Below are positions 20,059 through 31,139 of a stretch of DNA of 64,000 nucleotides, one piece after another. The notes below the pieces were generated by a model, which searched no databases, had not been told where the DNA came from, and saw only the letters and a list, made by a program, of their open reading frames with translations. Origin of the DNA: Streptomonospora nanhaiensis (GTDB lineage Bacteria; Actinomycetota; Actinomycetes; Streptosporangiales; Streptosporangiaceae); the NCBI RefSeq assembly GCF_026642255.1, contig NZ_CP113264.1, forward strand, positions 3,100,001-3,164,000, in the 5' to 3' direction. The translations under genes and the position numbers were made by a program. Positions within the stretch are counted from its first letter, which is position 1; the number at the start of each line of letters is the position of its first letter.

Positions 20059-21221
20059 GTGGTGGCTCCTGGTGCGCGTTCGGGGAGGGAGGACGGCGGA
20101 CGGGCGGACGGGTGCGGGGGGCCGTGATCCGTCGCCGCGACGGCGTGGCCGTCCGGCGGGGTCGGCGGACGCCGATCGATCCGCCATTCCCCCCATGGCC
20201 GCCGTACGACAACAGAGCGTGCCACATCGCCTTATCCAACCGGGCACTTTACCAAAATCATCTTCGTCCTGAAATTCCCTCCACGGGCTGAAAATCACAC
20301 TCGGAACAACTTGCGCCACATGCAATACTTAACGCCACAAATCAGACAAAACAACGCAAAATATATTATATTCCATAAAGGCCAAGAACAAAGACCTCCC
20401 ATGTGTGAGAGGCACGCACGACCACGAAACGCGAACACATTCCGGAGTCGTTCAAACACCTAGAGTAATCAGAATTCAATGTTTGACCGGATGCGGCTAC
20501 GAGGTGCGCCTCTCGCCCCTATCGCCCCCGTCCACGAGGCGGGAACCGCCGCGCACTCCACCGAGGGGCGCCCCCTCCCGCGCCGCGGACCCCCACTGCC
20601 GCCCCTCCCTCCCGGGGGCGATGCGATCCCGCCATAACCGGTGGTCAGGGCCCATGTTCAGCCCATAGCACAGCGCCCGGGGCAGCGCAGGCGTTTCGCC
20701 GCAAATGGCCTTTTTTTGTGGTTTGGACGAACTTTCCGTTCCCGCGTGAGGAGGGAGGCATCCGTTCCGACGATCGTGGAGCAGGTGTGCGAACCGGAAC
20801 ATCTTTTCCCCTCCCACGCCCTTCCAGCAGCGCAAACGAGTGAGAAGCACCACAGGGTCACGGGTAAACCACCGGTGTTCCCGAGCGGTGTCCGGAACGG
20901 CACGTGATGCACCCCCTCCGAGGGTCGCTCCCACGGCCGCGAGGTGAACGCCCTGCTAAAACCGGGGAGCATACGAAAAAACCTGACGACCGCCGATGAG
21001 GGCGCAATGCCTTCACACCACGGAAATCTCCGCGTACGCCCGACCGCATTCCCCCTCACCTGGTTCACGGCATATCCGAATCCCTTGCCAAGGTTCGAAG
21101 CGATATGTGAGTATCCGTGACAGGTGCGGCGAACCGCCCTGTCCCCACCGAAGCGACCGGCTGCTCCCGTCCCGAGCGCCGGCCTTTCGGGTGCCCTCCG
21201 AGCTCCATGAGGAGAACCATC
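20059..21221. other. Long AT-rich divergent promoter region of the NRPS cluster
   Basis: About 1.16 kb lies between the divergent NRPS genes without a supported gene. The 60 bases at 20341-20400 hold only 21 G or C, against well over 70 percent around them. On the minus strand a perfect TATAAT (20370-20365) with TTGTTC 15 bp upstream (20391-20386) is a possible promoter for the three-module NRPS, with a 300-nt leader. No regulator gene lies inside. Short reading frames at 20405-20668 and 20497-20934 lack starts, ribosome binding sites and coding-like composition. Confidence 0.5.
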
Positions 21222-22571
21222 GTGCGCGAGGCCCTGTCCGACCTGCTCCTGCGGTCCGCCCGCCGGACCGGCGTCCCCGGAGCCCAACTCGCGGTCTACC
21301 ACCGCGGGGAGCTGCACACCTGTGTCACCGGCGTGGAGGACTCCGCGACGGGGCGTCCCGTGGAAGACGCCTCCCTCTTCCCCCTGGGCTCGGTGACCAA
21401 GCCCGTCACCGCCGCCCTGGTCATGCAACTGGTGGAGGACGGCGACGTCGACCTCGACGCCCCCGTGCTGCACCACCTGGGGGGCGGCGCGCCCGACCAC
21501 CCGCTGCGGGGGGTCACCGCCCGCCACCTGCTCAGCCACACCGCCGGCCTGGTCTCGGAGCGGCCCGCGGACGCCCCCGCCACCTCCCTGCGCCGTTACG
21601 TCTCCTCGCTGACCCCCGAGGACCGCATCGCGCCGCCGGGGACGGTGTTCTCCTACTCCAACACCGGCTACGCCGTGGCGGGCCGGCTCGTGGAGGCCGT
21701 CACCGGACAGGACTGGTGGGAGACCGTGGAGTCGCACCTGTGCTGGTCCACCGGCATGGAACTGGCGCCGGTCCCGGCGCCGCGGCCCCCCGCCCCCGGT
21801 CTGGTCACCGGTCACGCCGTCGACGGCGCGGGCCGGGCCCACCCGGTGGGCTTCCACATCGAGCCCGCCCTCGCCCCGGCCGGGGGACTGGCCGCGAGCG
21901 CCGCCACCCTGGCGGCCTTCGGCAGGGCCTTCCTCGACCCCGGGCACGCGGCCCTGGACGGCGAGGTCGCCTCCCCGGAGGTGCTGGGAGAGATGGGCCG
22001 CTCGGTGAGCGTGGCCGACCCCTTCGGCCTGGCCGACGGCTGGGGCGCCGGCTGGTCCCTGCACCTGGCGGGCGACCGCCTGTGGTACGGCCACGACGGG
22101 ACCCTGGACGGGGCCACCTGCAACCTGCGCGTGGACCCCGAGGGCGGGACGGTGGTCGCCCTGACCACCAACTCCACCACCGGTGTGACCACCTGGGAGC
22201 ACCTGGTCCGCGGTCTGCGCGAGCTGGGGGTGGACGTGGGCCACTACCGCCAGCCCGACGCCGCGGCCGAGGGCGCCGCCGCCACCGCGACCGCCCCCGA
22301 CCGGGTCACCGGGCGCTACGGCAACGGCGGCCTGAGCGCCGAGGTCGTCCACGACCGCGGCGGCCACCGGCTGGTCATGTCCAACGGCTTCGAGGGCGAG
22401 CTGACCACCGGGCCGGGCGGAGCCTTCCGGGTGGTCTCCGAGCGCCACGGCGGGATCGCCCTCAGCGGACGCTTCCTCACCGACCCCGCCGCCCCCGGAC
22501 GTGCCACGGCCCTGCAGTACAACGGGCGCACCCTGCGTCTGAGCGGGCTCGCCGTGGGCCCCAACGCCTGA
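21222..22571 (+). CDS. PBP-type thioesterase (SurE-like trans-acting peptide cyclase)
   Basis: This 449-residue stand-alone serine hydrolase has the beta-lactamase/PBP-like catalytic set: S57-V-T-K60, Y145-S-N147 and H291-D-G. A C-terminal lipocalin-like beta domain follows from about residue 350, as in SurE and its relatives. Those enzymes release and cyclise, in trans, linear peptides from NRPSs that lack a thioesterase, and they favour a D residue at the C-terminus made by a final E domain. The neighbouring NRPS has exactly that ending. Length matches the family. I prefer the GTG at 21222 because AGGAG sits seven bases before it; an in-frame ATG at 21207 overlaps that site. It heads an operon with the two-module NRPS (39-bp gap) and MbtH. 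A plain D-aminopeptidase or esterase is the alternative. Confidence 0.85.
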   Translation: MREALSDLLLRSARRTGVPGAQLAVYHRGELHTCVTGVEDSATGRPVEDASLFPLGSVTKPVTAALVMQLVEDGDVDLDAPVLHHLGGGAPDHPLRGVTARHLLSHTAGLVSERPADAPATSLRRYVSSLTPEDRIAPPGTVFSYSNTGYAVAGRLVEAVTGQDWWETVESHLCWSTGMELAPVPAPRPPAPGLVTGHAVDGAGRAHPVGFHIEPALAPAGGLAASAATLAAFGRAFLDPGHAALDGEVASPEVLGEMGRSVSVADPFGLADGWGAGWSLHLAGDRLWYGHDGTLDGATCNLRVDPEGGTVVALTTNSTTGVTTWEHLVRGLRELGVDVGHYRQPDAAAEGAAATATAPDRVTGRYGNGGLSAEVVHDRGGHRLVMSNGFEGELTTGPGGAFRVVSERHGGIALSGRFLTDPAAPGRATALQYNGRTLRLSGLAVGPNA

Positions 22572-22610
22572 TCCACCACCCCTGCGCACACGAGGACCGG
22601 CACAGCGACC

Positions 22611-25600
22611 ATGAGCGACGCCCCCGTTGACCACACTTCCGAGCTCGACCGCGCCAGGGCCCGCGAGGAGGTCCTGCGCCGCCTGCGCGCGCGTGACGGG
22701 AGCGGCCAGGACATCCCCCGCGTCCCCCGTGACCGCCCGGTCGCGCTGTCCTTCGCCCAGCAGCGGCTCTGGGTCCTGGACCAGATGCGGCCGGGGCGCA
22801 CCGACTACAACTCCGCCCTGGTCCTGAGACTGACCGGGGACCTGGACGCCGGGGCGCTGCGACGCTCCCTGACCGCGCTGGTGCACCGGCACGAGTCCCT
22901 GCGCACCACCTTCACCGAGGTGGACGGCGAGGGGCGGCAGGTCGTCGGCGCCCCCTACGAGGTGGACCTCCCCACGACCGCGACCGGGGGACGCGAGGAG
23001 TCCGCCGAGAGGGCGGCCCAGGAGTACGCCCTGCCCTTCGACCTGGAGCGCGGCCCCCTGCTGCGGAGCCGGCTCCTGGTGGAGGGACCCGACAGCCACG
23101 TGCTGGTGCTGTGCCTGCACCACATCGTCACCGACGGCTGGTCCCTGGACCTGCTGCGCGGCGAGCTGGACACCCTCTACCGCGCCGCCACCGCCGACCC
23201 CGGCCGCGCGCCGGACGCCCTGGCCGCCGACCTGGACCCGCTGCCCGCCCAGTACGCCGACTACGCCTCCTGGCAGCGCTCGCGCCTGGACGGGGCCGCC
23301 CTGACCCGCTCGCTGGACCACTGGCGCCGCAGACTCGCCGACCCCCCCGTGCTGGAGCTGCCCACCGACCGGCCGCGGCCGGCCGTGCGCGACGGCGCGG
23401 GCGACACCCTGCCCTTCTCCCTGCCCGCTCCGCTGGTGGAACGCCTGGAACGCCTGGCCTCCGGACGCGGCGCCCACCTGTCCACGGTGCTGCTGACCGC
23501 GGCCCAGGTGACCGCCGCCCGCTGGAGCCGCAACCCCGACGTGGTGCTGGGCACCGTCACCTCCGGGCGCGAGGACCGGCGGCTGCACCGGATGACGGGC
23601 TTCTTCGTCAACACCCTGGCCGTGCGCCAACAGGTGGACGAGGAGCTGTCCTTCGCGGAACTGCTCGACCGGACGCGTGCCGGGTTCCTCGCCGACCTCG
23701 ACCACGGCGAGGTCCCCTTCGACACGGTCGTGGACGCCGTCCTGACCGAACGCGACCCCGCGGTGCCGCCGCTGGTGCAGGCCGCGGTGGTCTTCCAGAG
23801 CGCCCGGACCTCCGGGGAGGCGGGCCTGGGCGACCTGGACGCGGAACCGGTGCAGGTGCGGCGCGGCCAGTCGGTCTTCGACCTGACCCTGGAGTTCCGC
23901 CCCGGTCCCGACGGTGTCGCGGGGTCGGCCGAGTTCGACACCGCCCTGTTCGACCGTTCCACCGTGGAGCGCCTGGTCGCGGACCTGGTGCGGGTGCTGG
24001 AGGGCGCCGAGGACCCCCGCCCCCTGCGGGCCCTGCCCCTGACGGACCGCGAGCGGACACAGGAATCGGAACGCGCCTGGACCGGGGCGCCCGGCCCGCG
24101 CCCGCGGCCCCTGCCCGACCTGTTCGCGGAGCAGGCCCGACTGCGCCCCGTGGACCCCGCGCTGGTCGACGCGGACCGCACCGTCTCCTTCGCCGAGGCC
24201 GACGACCGGGCCGCGCGCACGGCCCGTCGCCTGCGGGAGCTGGGCGTGCGGCGGGGCGACCGCGTCGGGGTGTGCGTGGAGCGGGGCACGGCCCTGGGCG
24301 AGGCGCTGCTGGGCGTGGTGTACGCGGGAGCGGTCTACGTGCCCCTGGACCCGGAGTACCCGACCGAGCGGTTGGCCACCGTCCTGGAGGACGCCGCGCC
24401 GCGCGCCGTGATCGTCGACGCCGCGTCCGCCCCCCGGCTGCCCGCGGGCCTCCCGACGCTGGACGCGGCGGACCCCGCCGTGGCCCGGGCGGAGCCGCTG
24501 CGCGAGGCGCTGCACCCCGAGGACCCCGCCTACCTCATCCACACCTCCGGCTCCACCGGCAGGCCCAAGGGCGTGCTGGTGGCGCACCGCGGCCTGGCCG
24601 CCCTGGCCGCCACCCAGGGCGAGCGCATGCGTGTGGGCCCCGGATGCCGGGTGCTCCAGTTCGCCTCCCCCAGCTTCGACGCGGCCGTCGCCGAGATGAC
24701 GGTGGCACTGCTCAACGGGGCCGCGGCGGTACTGCTGCCACGCCCCTCCCTGATGGGCGAGGGACTGCCCCGTGCCCTGCGCGAGCACCGCGTCACCCAC
24801 GTGACGCTGCCCCCGGCGCTCCTGCCCGGCCTGTCCCCCGAGGAACTGGGACCGGTGGAACACCTGCTCGTGGCGGGCGAGGCCTGCCCCGGCGAGCAGA
24901 TCGCCCGCTTCTGCGACGACCGGGCCGTGTACAACGGCTACGGGCCCACCGAGTCCACCGTGTGCACCACCATCAGCGCCCCGCTCTCGGGGGCGGGCGC
25001 CCCCGCCCTGGGCGCCCCGGTGGCGGGCACCCGTGTCCGGATCCTGGACCGGTGGCTGCGCCCGGTGCCCGACGGCGTCCCCGGCGAGCTCTACATCAGC
25101 GGCGACGGGCTGGCCCACGGTTACCTCGGGCTGCCCGGCACCACCGCGGAACGCTTCGTCGCCGACCCGGACGCCGAGGGCGGACGCATGTACCGCTCCG
25201 GCGACCTGGTCGTGCGCCGCGGCGGACGGCTGGAGTTCCTGGGCCGCACCGACGACCAGGTCAAGATCCGCGGCCACCGCGTCGAACCGGGCGAGGTCGA
25301 GCACGTGCTCACCCGCCTTCCCGAGGTGGAACGGGCCGTGGTGGTGGCCGACGGCACCGGCGCCTCGCGCCGTCTGGTCGCCTACGCCGTCCCCGCCCCC
25401 GGGTGCGCCACGAGCCCCGAGGCCCTGGAGCGGGCCGCCCGGTCGCTGCCCTCCTACCTGGTCCCGGCGGCTTTCGTCGTCCTGGACGACATCCCGGTGA
25501 CCGCCAACGGCAAGACCGACCGGCGCGCGCTGCCCGCCGTGGACTGGACCGGGCGCTCCGGGAACGGGTACACGGCCCCGCGCACCACCGCGGAGCGGGA

Positions 25601-28600
25601 GCTGGCCGCGGTGTGGTGCTCCCTGCTCGGCCTGGAGCGCGTCGGCGTGCACGACGACTTCTTCCGCGTGGGCGGCGACTCCGTCAGCGGGGTGCGCATG
25701 CTCGCCCGCGCCGCCGACCGGCTCGGCGCCCGCCCCCCGCTGCGGGCGCTGTTCGAGCGGCCCACCGTCGCCGCGCTGGCCGAGCTCTACGAGGGCCCCG
25801 GCGAGCACCGCTCCGCACCCGTGCGCGTGGAGCACGAGGGGCCGGCGCCCCTGTCCGCCGCGCAGCGCCGGATGTGGTTCCTGGACCAGTACTCGCCGGG
25901 AGGGGCCGGGTACAACTCCGGCGGCGCGCTGCGCCTGTCCGGCGCGTTGGACGTCCCGGCGCTGGAGCGCGCCCTGGACGCCCTGGCCGCGCGCCACGAG
26001 GCGCTGCGCACGGTCTTCCCCTCCCGGGACGGCGCGCCCTGCCAGGTCGTGCTCGACGCCACCGGCCTGCCCCTGGCCGCCGTCGAGCTGGGCGGCGCAC
26101 CCGGGGGCGGGCGCGAGGAACGGCTGGACGCGCTGCTGGAGGAGTTCGCCTCCCGGCCCTTCGACCTGGCCCGCGGCCCCCTGACCCGGGCGGTACTGGT
26201 CCGCGTGGACGAGGACGACAACGTCCTGGCGATCACCATGCACCACATCGTCACCGACGCCTGGTCCATGTCGGTGCTCGTCGGGGAACTGGGAGAGCTC
26301 TACCGGGCCGCCCGGGAACGGCCCCACGTCCCGGCCGGGGAACTGCCCGGGGCCGCGGGTCTGGAGCCGGTGCTCCTGCGCTCCACCGACGTGGCCGTGT
26401 GGCAGGAGGAACGGGCGCGCTCGGGGGCCTTCGGGGAACACCTGCGGTACTGGCGCGACCACCTGGCAGGGGTCGAGCCCCTGGAGCTGCCGACCGACCG
26501 GCCCCGGCCCGCCCAACGGCGCGGCCGCGGCGCCGCGCGCTCCTTCGAGGTCCCCGCACGGGTGCGCGGGCGCGTGCGCGAGCTGGAGTCCGACCACGGC
26601 CTGACGCTGTTCATGGTGCTGGTCGCGGCCACCGCACTGACGCTCGCGCGCCACAGCGGCCGGCACGACGTGGTGATGGGCACGGTGACCTCCGGACGCG
26701 ACGGCGCCGACCTGGAGAACGTGGTGGGGTTCTTCGTCGACACCGTGGCCCTGCGCCTGCGGGTGGACCCCGACGCGTCCGCCTCCGCGCTGCTGGCCCA
26801 CGTGCGCGCGACCGTCCTGGCCGCGTTCGAGCACGGCGAGGTCCCCTTCGACACGGTCGTGGACGCGACCGGGCAGGAACGCGACCCCTCCCGCCCCACC
26901 CTGGTCCAGGCCCTGGTGACGCTGCGGAACACACCGGGCGCCCCCTGGAAGGCGGACGGCCTCGACGCGCGCCCCCACGCCGTCGCCCACCGGCACACCC
27001 AGTTCGACCTGACGGTGGAGTTCGCCGAGGAGGACGGGCGGCTGCTGGGCGCGGTGGAGTACGACACCGACCTGTTCGACGCCCGCACGGCCGACCGGAT
27101 CGCCCACCACCTGGCCGCCACCCTGGACCTGCTCTCCCGTGCCCCGCAGGCGCCCGTGCGGGAGCTGGACCCCGCACCCGCGCCGGACGAGGCCGAGGCC
27201 CTGCGCTCCTGGAGCACGGGCGCCCCCGGGCGCCCGCCGGCGTCGGTGCCCGCGGTGTTCGGCGAGCGGGTGCGCGCCCTGCCCGACGCACCCGCCCTGG
27301 CGGGACCCGGCGTGGCGATGACCTACGCCGAACTCGACCGGGCCTCGGCGGCCCTGGCCGGACGGCTGCGCTCGCTGGGGGTGGGGCCCGAGACCCCCGT
27401 GCCCCTGCTCCTGGAGCGGGGTCCGCACGTGGTCACCGCGATGCTCGCCGTGCTGCGCGCCGGGGGCGCCTACGTCCCCGTGCACCCCGACGACCCCGCC
27501 GAACGGGTGCGCCTCCTGGTCTCCGGGACCGGGGCCCCGTGCGTGGTCACCGACGCGGCCTGCGCCTCCCGGGCGCCCTCCGCGGTCCCGGCGGTGCCGG
27601 TCGACGCCCTCGACCCCGTGCCGGACGCCGGCGCCCCCGTCGAGGGTCTGGACCGGGCCCACCCCGACCAGCTCGCCTACGTCATGTACACCTCGGGTTC
27701 CACCGGGACGCCCAAGGGCGTGGCGGTGACCCACACCGACGTGGTGCGCCTGGCGGCGGACCGGCGCTGGTCGGGCGGGCACGCCCGGCGCACGCTCTTC
27801 CACTCCTCGCACGCCTTCGACGCCGCCACCTACGAGATCTGGGCGGCCCTGCTGACCGGCGGCACCGTCGTGGTGGCCCCGCCGGGCCGGCTGGACGCGG
27901 ACGGCTTCGCCGCGCTGGTCTCCGGGCACGGGGTCAGCGCCACCTTCGTCACCGCGGCGCTGTTCAACCTCTACGCCGCCCAGGACCCCTCCTGCTTCGC
28001 GGGGATGGAGCAGGTCGTCACCGGTGGCGAGGCGGCGAGCCCGCACGCGGTGGAACTGGTGCGGCGCGCCTGCCCGGACACGACGGTGGCCAACGGGTAC
28101 GGACCCACCGAGACCACCACCTTCGCCGCCCACCACGCGCTGCCCCGCGAGGGCTCCACCCCCGACCCGGTGCCGATCGGCCGTCCCCTGGACGGCACGC
28201 GGCTGCACGTGCTGGACGAGCGCCTGCGGCCGGTGCCGGTGGGCGCGATCGGCGAGCTGTACGTGGGCGGGCGGGTCACGCGCGGCTACCACGGCCGACC
28301 GGCCCCGACCGCCGAACGGTACGTGGCCGACCCCTTCGGCGACGGCGGTCGGCTCTACCGCACCGGCGACCTGGTCCGCTGGAACAACTCCGGGGAGCTG
28401 GAGTACACCGGTCGCGCCGACTCCCAGGTCAAACTGCGCGGGTTCCGCATCGAGCCGGGTGAGGTGGAGGCGGCCCTGCTGCGTCTGCCCGACGTGGAGC
28501 AGGCCACCGTCCAGGTCCGTCGCGCCGCCTCGGGGGCGCGCGGTCTGGTCGCCTACGTGGTTCCCCGGGAGGGGGGGAGGACGGACCTGCCGGACGTGCG

Positions 28601-30338
28601 CGAGCGGTTGCGCGAGACCCTGCCCGACTACATGGTCCCGGGGGCCGTGGTGCCCCTGCGGGCCATCCCCCTCAACGCCAACGGCAAGGTGGACCGGGCG
28701 GCGCTGCCAGAACCGGACGAGCCCGCCGAGCGGGCGCGGGAGGACACGGCACCGCGCGGCGCCACCGAGCAGGCGCTGGCGCGGATCTGGTCGGAGCTGC
28801 TGCACGTGGCGGACGTGGGCCGCCACGACAACTTCTTCGCCCTGGGCGGCGACTCGATCCTGAGCATCCAGCTGGTCTCGCGCGTGCGCGAGGCGGGGTG
28901 GAACGTCACCACCCGCGACGCCTTCCTGCACCAGACGGTCGCCGGCCTGGCCGCCGCGGCCGACCGGGGCGGGATCACCGGCGACACCGGCGCGCGGACC
29001 CCGGTCACCGGCCCCGTCCCGCCCACCCCCGTGGACCGCTGGTTCTTCCGCACCCGTACCCGCCGCCCCGAGCACTTCGACATGTCGCTGCTGTTCGAGG
29101 TCGCCGAGGGCACCGATCCCGACCTGTGGGCGCGGGCCGCCGACAGCCTGCCCGCCCACCACGACATGCTGCGCCTGAGGGTCGTCGACGCCGGGGACGG
29201 CCCGCACGGGCACCTGGACGCCGACACGCCCCACCGGGCCCGGGTGGTGCGGGTGAACGGCGAGGAGCTGGAGCGGGCGGTGGAGCGCGAGGCGCTGCGC
29301 GCACGCCACGCCGAACGGCTCGCACGGGGGCCGCTGTTCGAGGCCGTGGTGTTCGACGCCGGTCCCCGCCGGGCCCCGCGGGTGTTGCTGTCGGCGCACC
29401 ACCTGGTGGTCGACGCCGTGTCCTGGCGGGTGCTGCTGGAGGACCTGGCCACCGCCTACGGACAACTGGACCGGGGCGAGAAGGTGGACCTGGGCGCGCC
29501 CACCACGCCGTTCCCGGAGTGGTCCCGTCGGCTCGGGGAGCACACCGCCCGGGGGTCCTTCGACGGGGACGCCGACCACTGGTCCGACCTGGCGGCCCGG
29601 GCCGCGGACGCGCTCCTTCCCGTGGAGTCGGACTCCGGACCCAACGACGTGGCCTCGGAGCGGGTCCTCACGGCCTCCCTGTCGGCCGAGGAGACCGCGG
29701 TCCTGCTGCGCCGGGTGCCCGGCAACCTGCGCAGCAGCATCGACGACGTCCTGCTCGGCACACTGGCGAAGGTGCTGACCGGCTGGAGCGGCTCCCCCCG
29801 CCTGCTGGTGGCCAAGGAGGGGCACGGGCGCGAGGACCTGTTCGACGACGTGGACCTGTCCCGCACGGTGGGCTGGTTCACCGCGATCCACCCGGTGCTG
29901 TTGGAGGTCCCCGCGGACGCCGACACCGCCGGGGCGATCGCCGTCACGCGCGGGCGGCGTCGGGCCGCCCCGGACGGGATCGGCTTCGGGGCGCTGCGGG
30001 AGCTGGCCGGGGGGCGGGCCCCCGCGGCACTGGTCGCGATGCCCGAGCCGCCGGTGACCTTCAACTACCTGGGGCGCTTCGGCGACCGGGGTGAGGGGCC
30101 GGTGGGCCGTCCGCTGCCCCTGCCGCCGTGCGACCACGCCCCGGACGAGGAGCGCACCAGCCTGTTCGACGTGACCGGCGCGGTGGTCGGGGAGCGACTG
30201 GAGCTCTCCTGGACCTACTCGGTCCACCGGCACCGGACCGAGACGGTCCGGGCCCTGGCCGACGAGTACGCCGAGCGGTTGCGCGCACTCGTGCGCGAGG
30301 CCGGACGCGGACGCGCGCGGGACCGCCGCGCGCGCTGA
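22611..30338 (+). CDS. Two-module NRPS, C-A-T-C-A-T-E
   Basis: This 2,575-residue synthetase should add residues 4 and 5. After a short charged helix ([19 protein letters not shown], possibly a docking element) come C (HHIVTDGWS near 169), A ([10 protein letters not shown] near 645), T (GGDSV near 1020), C (HHIVTDAWS near 1211, Ala in place of the final motif Gly), A ([10 protein letters not shown] near 1695), T (GGDSI near 2080) and a complete E domain ([10 protein letters not shown] near 2263, EGHGRE, FNYLGRF) to the C-terminus. There is no thioesterase. Hand-derived codes are DAATLAGVCK for the first A domain, like Phe/Tyr-type codes, and DAYFVGGTFK for the second, like those in the partner NRPS. 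Ending in E predicts a D residue at the C-terminus, the substrate form of the adjacent PBP-type thioesterase. Confidence 0.92.
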   Translation: MSDAPVDHTSELDRARAREEVLRRLRARDGSGQDIPRVPRDRPVALSFAQQRLWVLDQMRPGRTDYNSALVLRLTGDLDAGALRRSLTALVHRHESLRTTFTEVDGEGRQVVGAPYEVDLPTTATGGREESAERAAQEYALPFDLERGPLLRSRLLVEGPDSHVLVLCLHHIVTDGWSLDLLRGELDTLYRAATADPGRAPDALAADLDPLPAQYADYASWQRSRLDGAALTRSLDHWRRRLADPPVLELPTDRPRPAVRDGAGDTLPFSLPAPLVERLERLASGRGAHLSTVLLTAAQVTAARWSRNPDVVLGTVTSGREDRRLHRMTGFFVNTLAVRQQVDEELSFAELLDRTRAGFLADLDHGEVPFDTVVDAVLTERDPAVPPLVQAAVVFQSARTSGEAGLGDLDAEPVQVRRGQSVFDLTLEFRPGPDGVAGSAEFDTALFDRSTVERLVADLVRVLEGAEDPRPLRALPLTDRERTQESERAWTGAPGPRPRPLPDLFAEQARLRPVDPALVDADRTVSFAEADDRAARTARRLRELGVRRGDRVGVCVERGTALGEALLGVVYAGAVYVPLDPEYPTERLATVLEDAAPRAVIVDAASAPRLPAGLPTLDAADPAVARAEPLREALHPEDPAYLIHTSGSTGRPKGVLVAHRGLAALAATQGERMRVGPGCRVLQFASPSFDAAVAEMTVALLNGAAAVLLPRPSLMGEGLPRALREHRVTHVTLPPALLPGLSPEELGPVEHLLVAGEACPGEQIARFCDDRAVYNGYGPTESTVCTTISAPLSGAGAPALGAPVAGTRVRILDRWLRPVPDGVPGELYISGDGLAHGYLGLPGTTAERFVADPDAEGGRMYRSGDLVVRRGGRLEFLGRTDDQVKIRGHRVEPGEVEHVLTRLPEVERAVVVADGTGASRRLVAYAVPAPGCATSPEALERAARSLPSYLVPAAFVVLDDIPVTANGKTDRRALPAVDWTGRSGNGYTAPRTTAERELAAVWCSLLGLERVGVHDDFFRVGGDSVSGVRMLARAADRLGARPPLRALFERPTVAALAELYEGPGEHRSAPVRVEHEGPAPLSAAQRRMWFLDQYSPGGAGYNSGGALRLSGALDVPALERALDALAARHEALRTVFPSRDGAPCQVVLDATGLPLAAVELGGAPGGGREERLDALLEEFASRPFDLARGPLTRAVLVRVDEDDNVLAITMHHIVTDAWSMSVLVGELGELYRAARERPHVPAGELPGAAGLEPVLLRSTDVAVWQEERARSGAFGEHLRYWRDHLAGVEPLELPTDRPRPAQRRGRGAARSFEVPARVRGRVRELESDHGLTLFMVLVAATALTLARHSGRHDVVMGTVTSGRDGADLENVVGFFVDTVALRLRVDPDASASALLAHVRATVLAAFEHGEVPFDTVVDATGQERDPSRPTLVQALVTLRNTPGAPWKADGLDARPHAVAHRHTQFDLTVEFAEEDGRLLGAVEYDTDLFDARTADRIAHHLAATLDLLSRAPQAPVRELDPAPAPDEAEALRSWSTGAPGRPPASVPAVFGERVRALPDAPALAGPGVAMTYAELDRASAALAGRLRSLGVGPETPVPLLLERGPHVVTAMLAVLRAGGAYVPVHPDDPAERVRLLVSGTGAPCVVTDAACASRAPSAVPAVPVDALDPVPDAGAPVEGLDRAHPDQLAYVMYTSGSTGTPKGVAVTHTDVVRLAADRRWSGGHARRTLFHSSHAFDAATYEIWAALLTGGTVVVAPPGRLDADGFAALVSGHGVSATFVTAALFNLYAAQDPSCFAGMEQVVTGGEAASPHAVELVRRACPDTTVANGYGPTETTTFAAHHALPREGSTPDPVPIGRPLDGTRLHVLDERLRPVPVGAIGELYVGGRVTRGYHGRPAPTAERYVADPFGDGGRLYRTGDLVRWNNSGELEYTGRADSQVKLRGFRIEPGEVEAALLRLPDVEQATVQVRRAASGARGLVAYVVPREGGRTDLPDVRERLRETLPDYMVPGAVVPLRAIPLNANGKVDRAALPEPDEPAERAREDTAPRGATEQALARIWSELLHVADVGRHDNFFALGGDSILSIQLVSRVREAGWNVTTRDAFLHQTVAGLAAAADRGGITGDTGARTPVTGPVPPTPVDRWFFRTRTRRPEHFDMSLLFEVAEGTDPDLWARAADSLPAHHDMLRLRVVDAGDGPHGHLDADTPHRARVVRVNGEELERAVEREALRARHAERLARGPLFEAVVFDAGPRRAPRVLLSAHHLVVDAVSWRVLLEDLATAYGQLDRGEKVDLGAPTTPFPEWSRRLGEHTARGSFDGDADHWSDLAARAADALLPVESDSGPNDVASERVLTASLSAEETAVLLRRVPGNLRSSIDDVLLGTLAKVLTGWSGSPRLLVAKEGHGREDLFDDVDLSRTVGWFTAIHPVLLEVPADADTAGAIAVTRGRRRAAPDGIGFGALRELAGGRAPAALVAMPEPPVTFNYLGRFGDRGEGPVGRPLPLPPCDHAPDEERTSLFDVTGAVVGERLELSWTYSVHRHRTETVRALADEYAERLRALVREAGRGRARDRRAR

Positions 30339-30392
30339 CGGTGTCGCGCGAACGGCGCGCGAGACCCACGACGACAAAGGAGAGCGATCGAC

Positions 30393-30602
30393 GTGAGCAA
30401 CCCCTTCGACGACGAGGACGGCCGTTTCCTGGTGCTGGTCAACGACGAGGGACAGCACTCCCTGTGGCCCGCCTTCGCCGAGGTGCCCCGGGGGTGGCGG
30501 GTGGCCCAGGGCGAGACCTCCCGGGCCGAGGCGCTGGAGTACGTGGAGCGCGAGTGGACCGACCTGCGTCCGGCGAGCCTGATCGCCGCGCAGGAGGGCT
30601 GA
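30393..30602 (+). CDS. MbtH-family protein
   Basis: This 69-residue protein carries the MbtH signature: [24 protein letters not shown], then PRGWRV and [14 protein letters not shown]. MbtH proteins bind A domains and are needed for their solubility or activity. It starts with GTG at 30393 behind AAAGGAGAG and follows the two-module NRPS by 54 bp, so it is the last gene of that operon. It may serve A domains of both synthetases. A strong hairpin follows the stop. Confidence 0.95.
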   Translation: MSNPFDDEDGRFLVLVNDEGQHSLWPAFAEVPRGWRVAQGETSRAEALEYVEREWTDLRPASLIAAQEG

Positions 30603-30608
30603 CCGCGC

Positions 30609-30668
30609 CGGGACGCGCGGAACCGGTGACCGGGACGTGTCCCCGGGAGCCGCGTTCCGCGCGTCCCG
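30609..30668 (+). terminator. Hairpin terminator of the NRPS operon
   Basis: CGGGACGCGCGGAAC (30609-30623) and GTTCCGCGCGTCCCG (30654-30668) form a perfect 15-bp stem with a 30-nt loop, starting seven bases after the mbtH stop codon. Confidence 0.7.
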
Positions 30669-30816
30669 CCGCGGGGACTCCAAGCCCGCCCTGTGGAGAA
30701 GACGCGGACGGACCCCTGCGGGGCAGGGCCTGTTCGTCACGCTTGCCCAAGTGCCTCGGACCGCCTGGAGTGACAGGAGATGTCTACGAGATGGGCAGCT
30801 CGTTCTCCGAGGGCCG

Positions 30817-31074
30817 ATGAAACGGGGCGCGCGAGAGATATCCGTCCAGCAGGAGCTCGACGAGGGAGTTGCCGACCGGCTCATCACCGAGTGGAAGCAG
30901 AAGTTCGGCAGTGGTCGCCGCGGCGGACCGGCGGTGCTGCGGCAGGATATGGACGTCAAGGTCCTCGGGCTCGCCCGCGAGAAGTCGGAGTTCCCGGACC
31001 TGCGCACCGTCGCGGAAGCGCTCATCTGCTAGTTGTTCGGCGTGCCGCCGATCCTGGTGGGAGCCGAGGCCGGC
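30817..31074 (+). pseudogene. Phage portal protein fragment, interrupted by a stop
   Basis: From the ATG at 30817 the frame reads QQELDEGVADRLITEWKQKFG, then GGPAVLRQDMDVKVLGL and EKSEFPDLRTVAEALIC. This is the segment of HK97-type phage portal proteins in which the usual wording is a helix of the kind RLKEEWQ-KFGG followed by a GVAVL-DG-E strand. An in-frame TAG at 31030-31032 breaks the frame, yet the same frame continues LFGVPPILVGAEAG, the typical portal motif after the helix. Both ends of a normal portal (about 400 residues) are missing. It is a decayed prophage piece, directly before the CRISPR leader. Confidence 0.75.
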
Positions 31075-31139
31075 CATTTTCTTGACTGGCCAGTAGGACT
31101 CGCGGAGATAACGTCCCGCGTTGTTGCAGGTCGTTAAGT
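31075..31139 (+). promoter_or_regulatory. Probable CRISPR leader
   Basis: The 65 bp before the first repeat are locally richer in A+T (TTTTCTTGACTGGCCAGTAGGACT) and hold TTGACT as a possible -35. Type I-E repeats ending in ACCG are read with the leader on this side. New spacers would enter next to it. Confidence 0.5.

Noticed and set aside
10519..20127. Two very long plus-strand frames opposite the three-module NRPS
   Set aside because: Antisense shadows with no recognisable domain or start.
20405..20934. Short frames on both strands in the NRPS divergent spacer
   Set aside because: No ribosome binding site, poor third-position G+C bias and no family resemblance.
21207..21221. ATG five codons before the chosen start of the PBP-type thioesterase
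   Set aside because: The AGGAG that would serve as ribosome binding site overlaps the codons after this ATG and is well placed for the GTG at 21222.
20658..31025. A minus-strand open frame of over 3,400 codons opposite the two-module NRPS and thioesterase
   Set aside because: It mirrors the plus-strand coding frame of high-G+C genes, is rich in Gly, Gln, Val and His without domains, and has no start signals.
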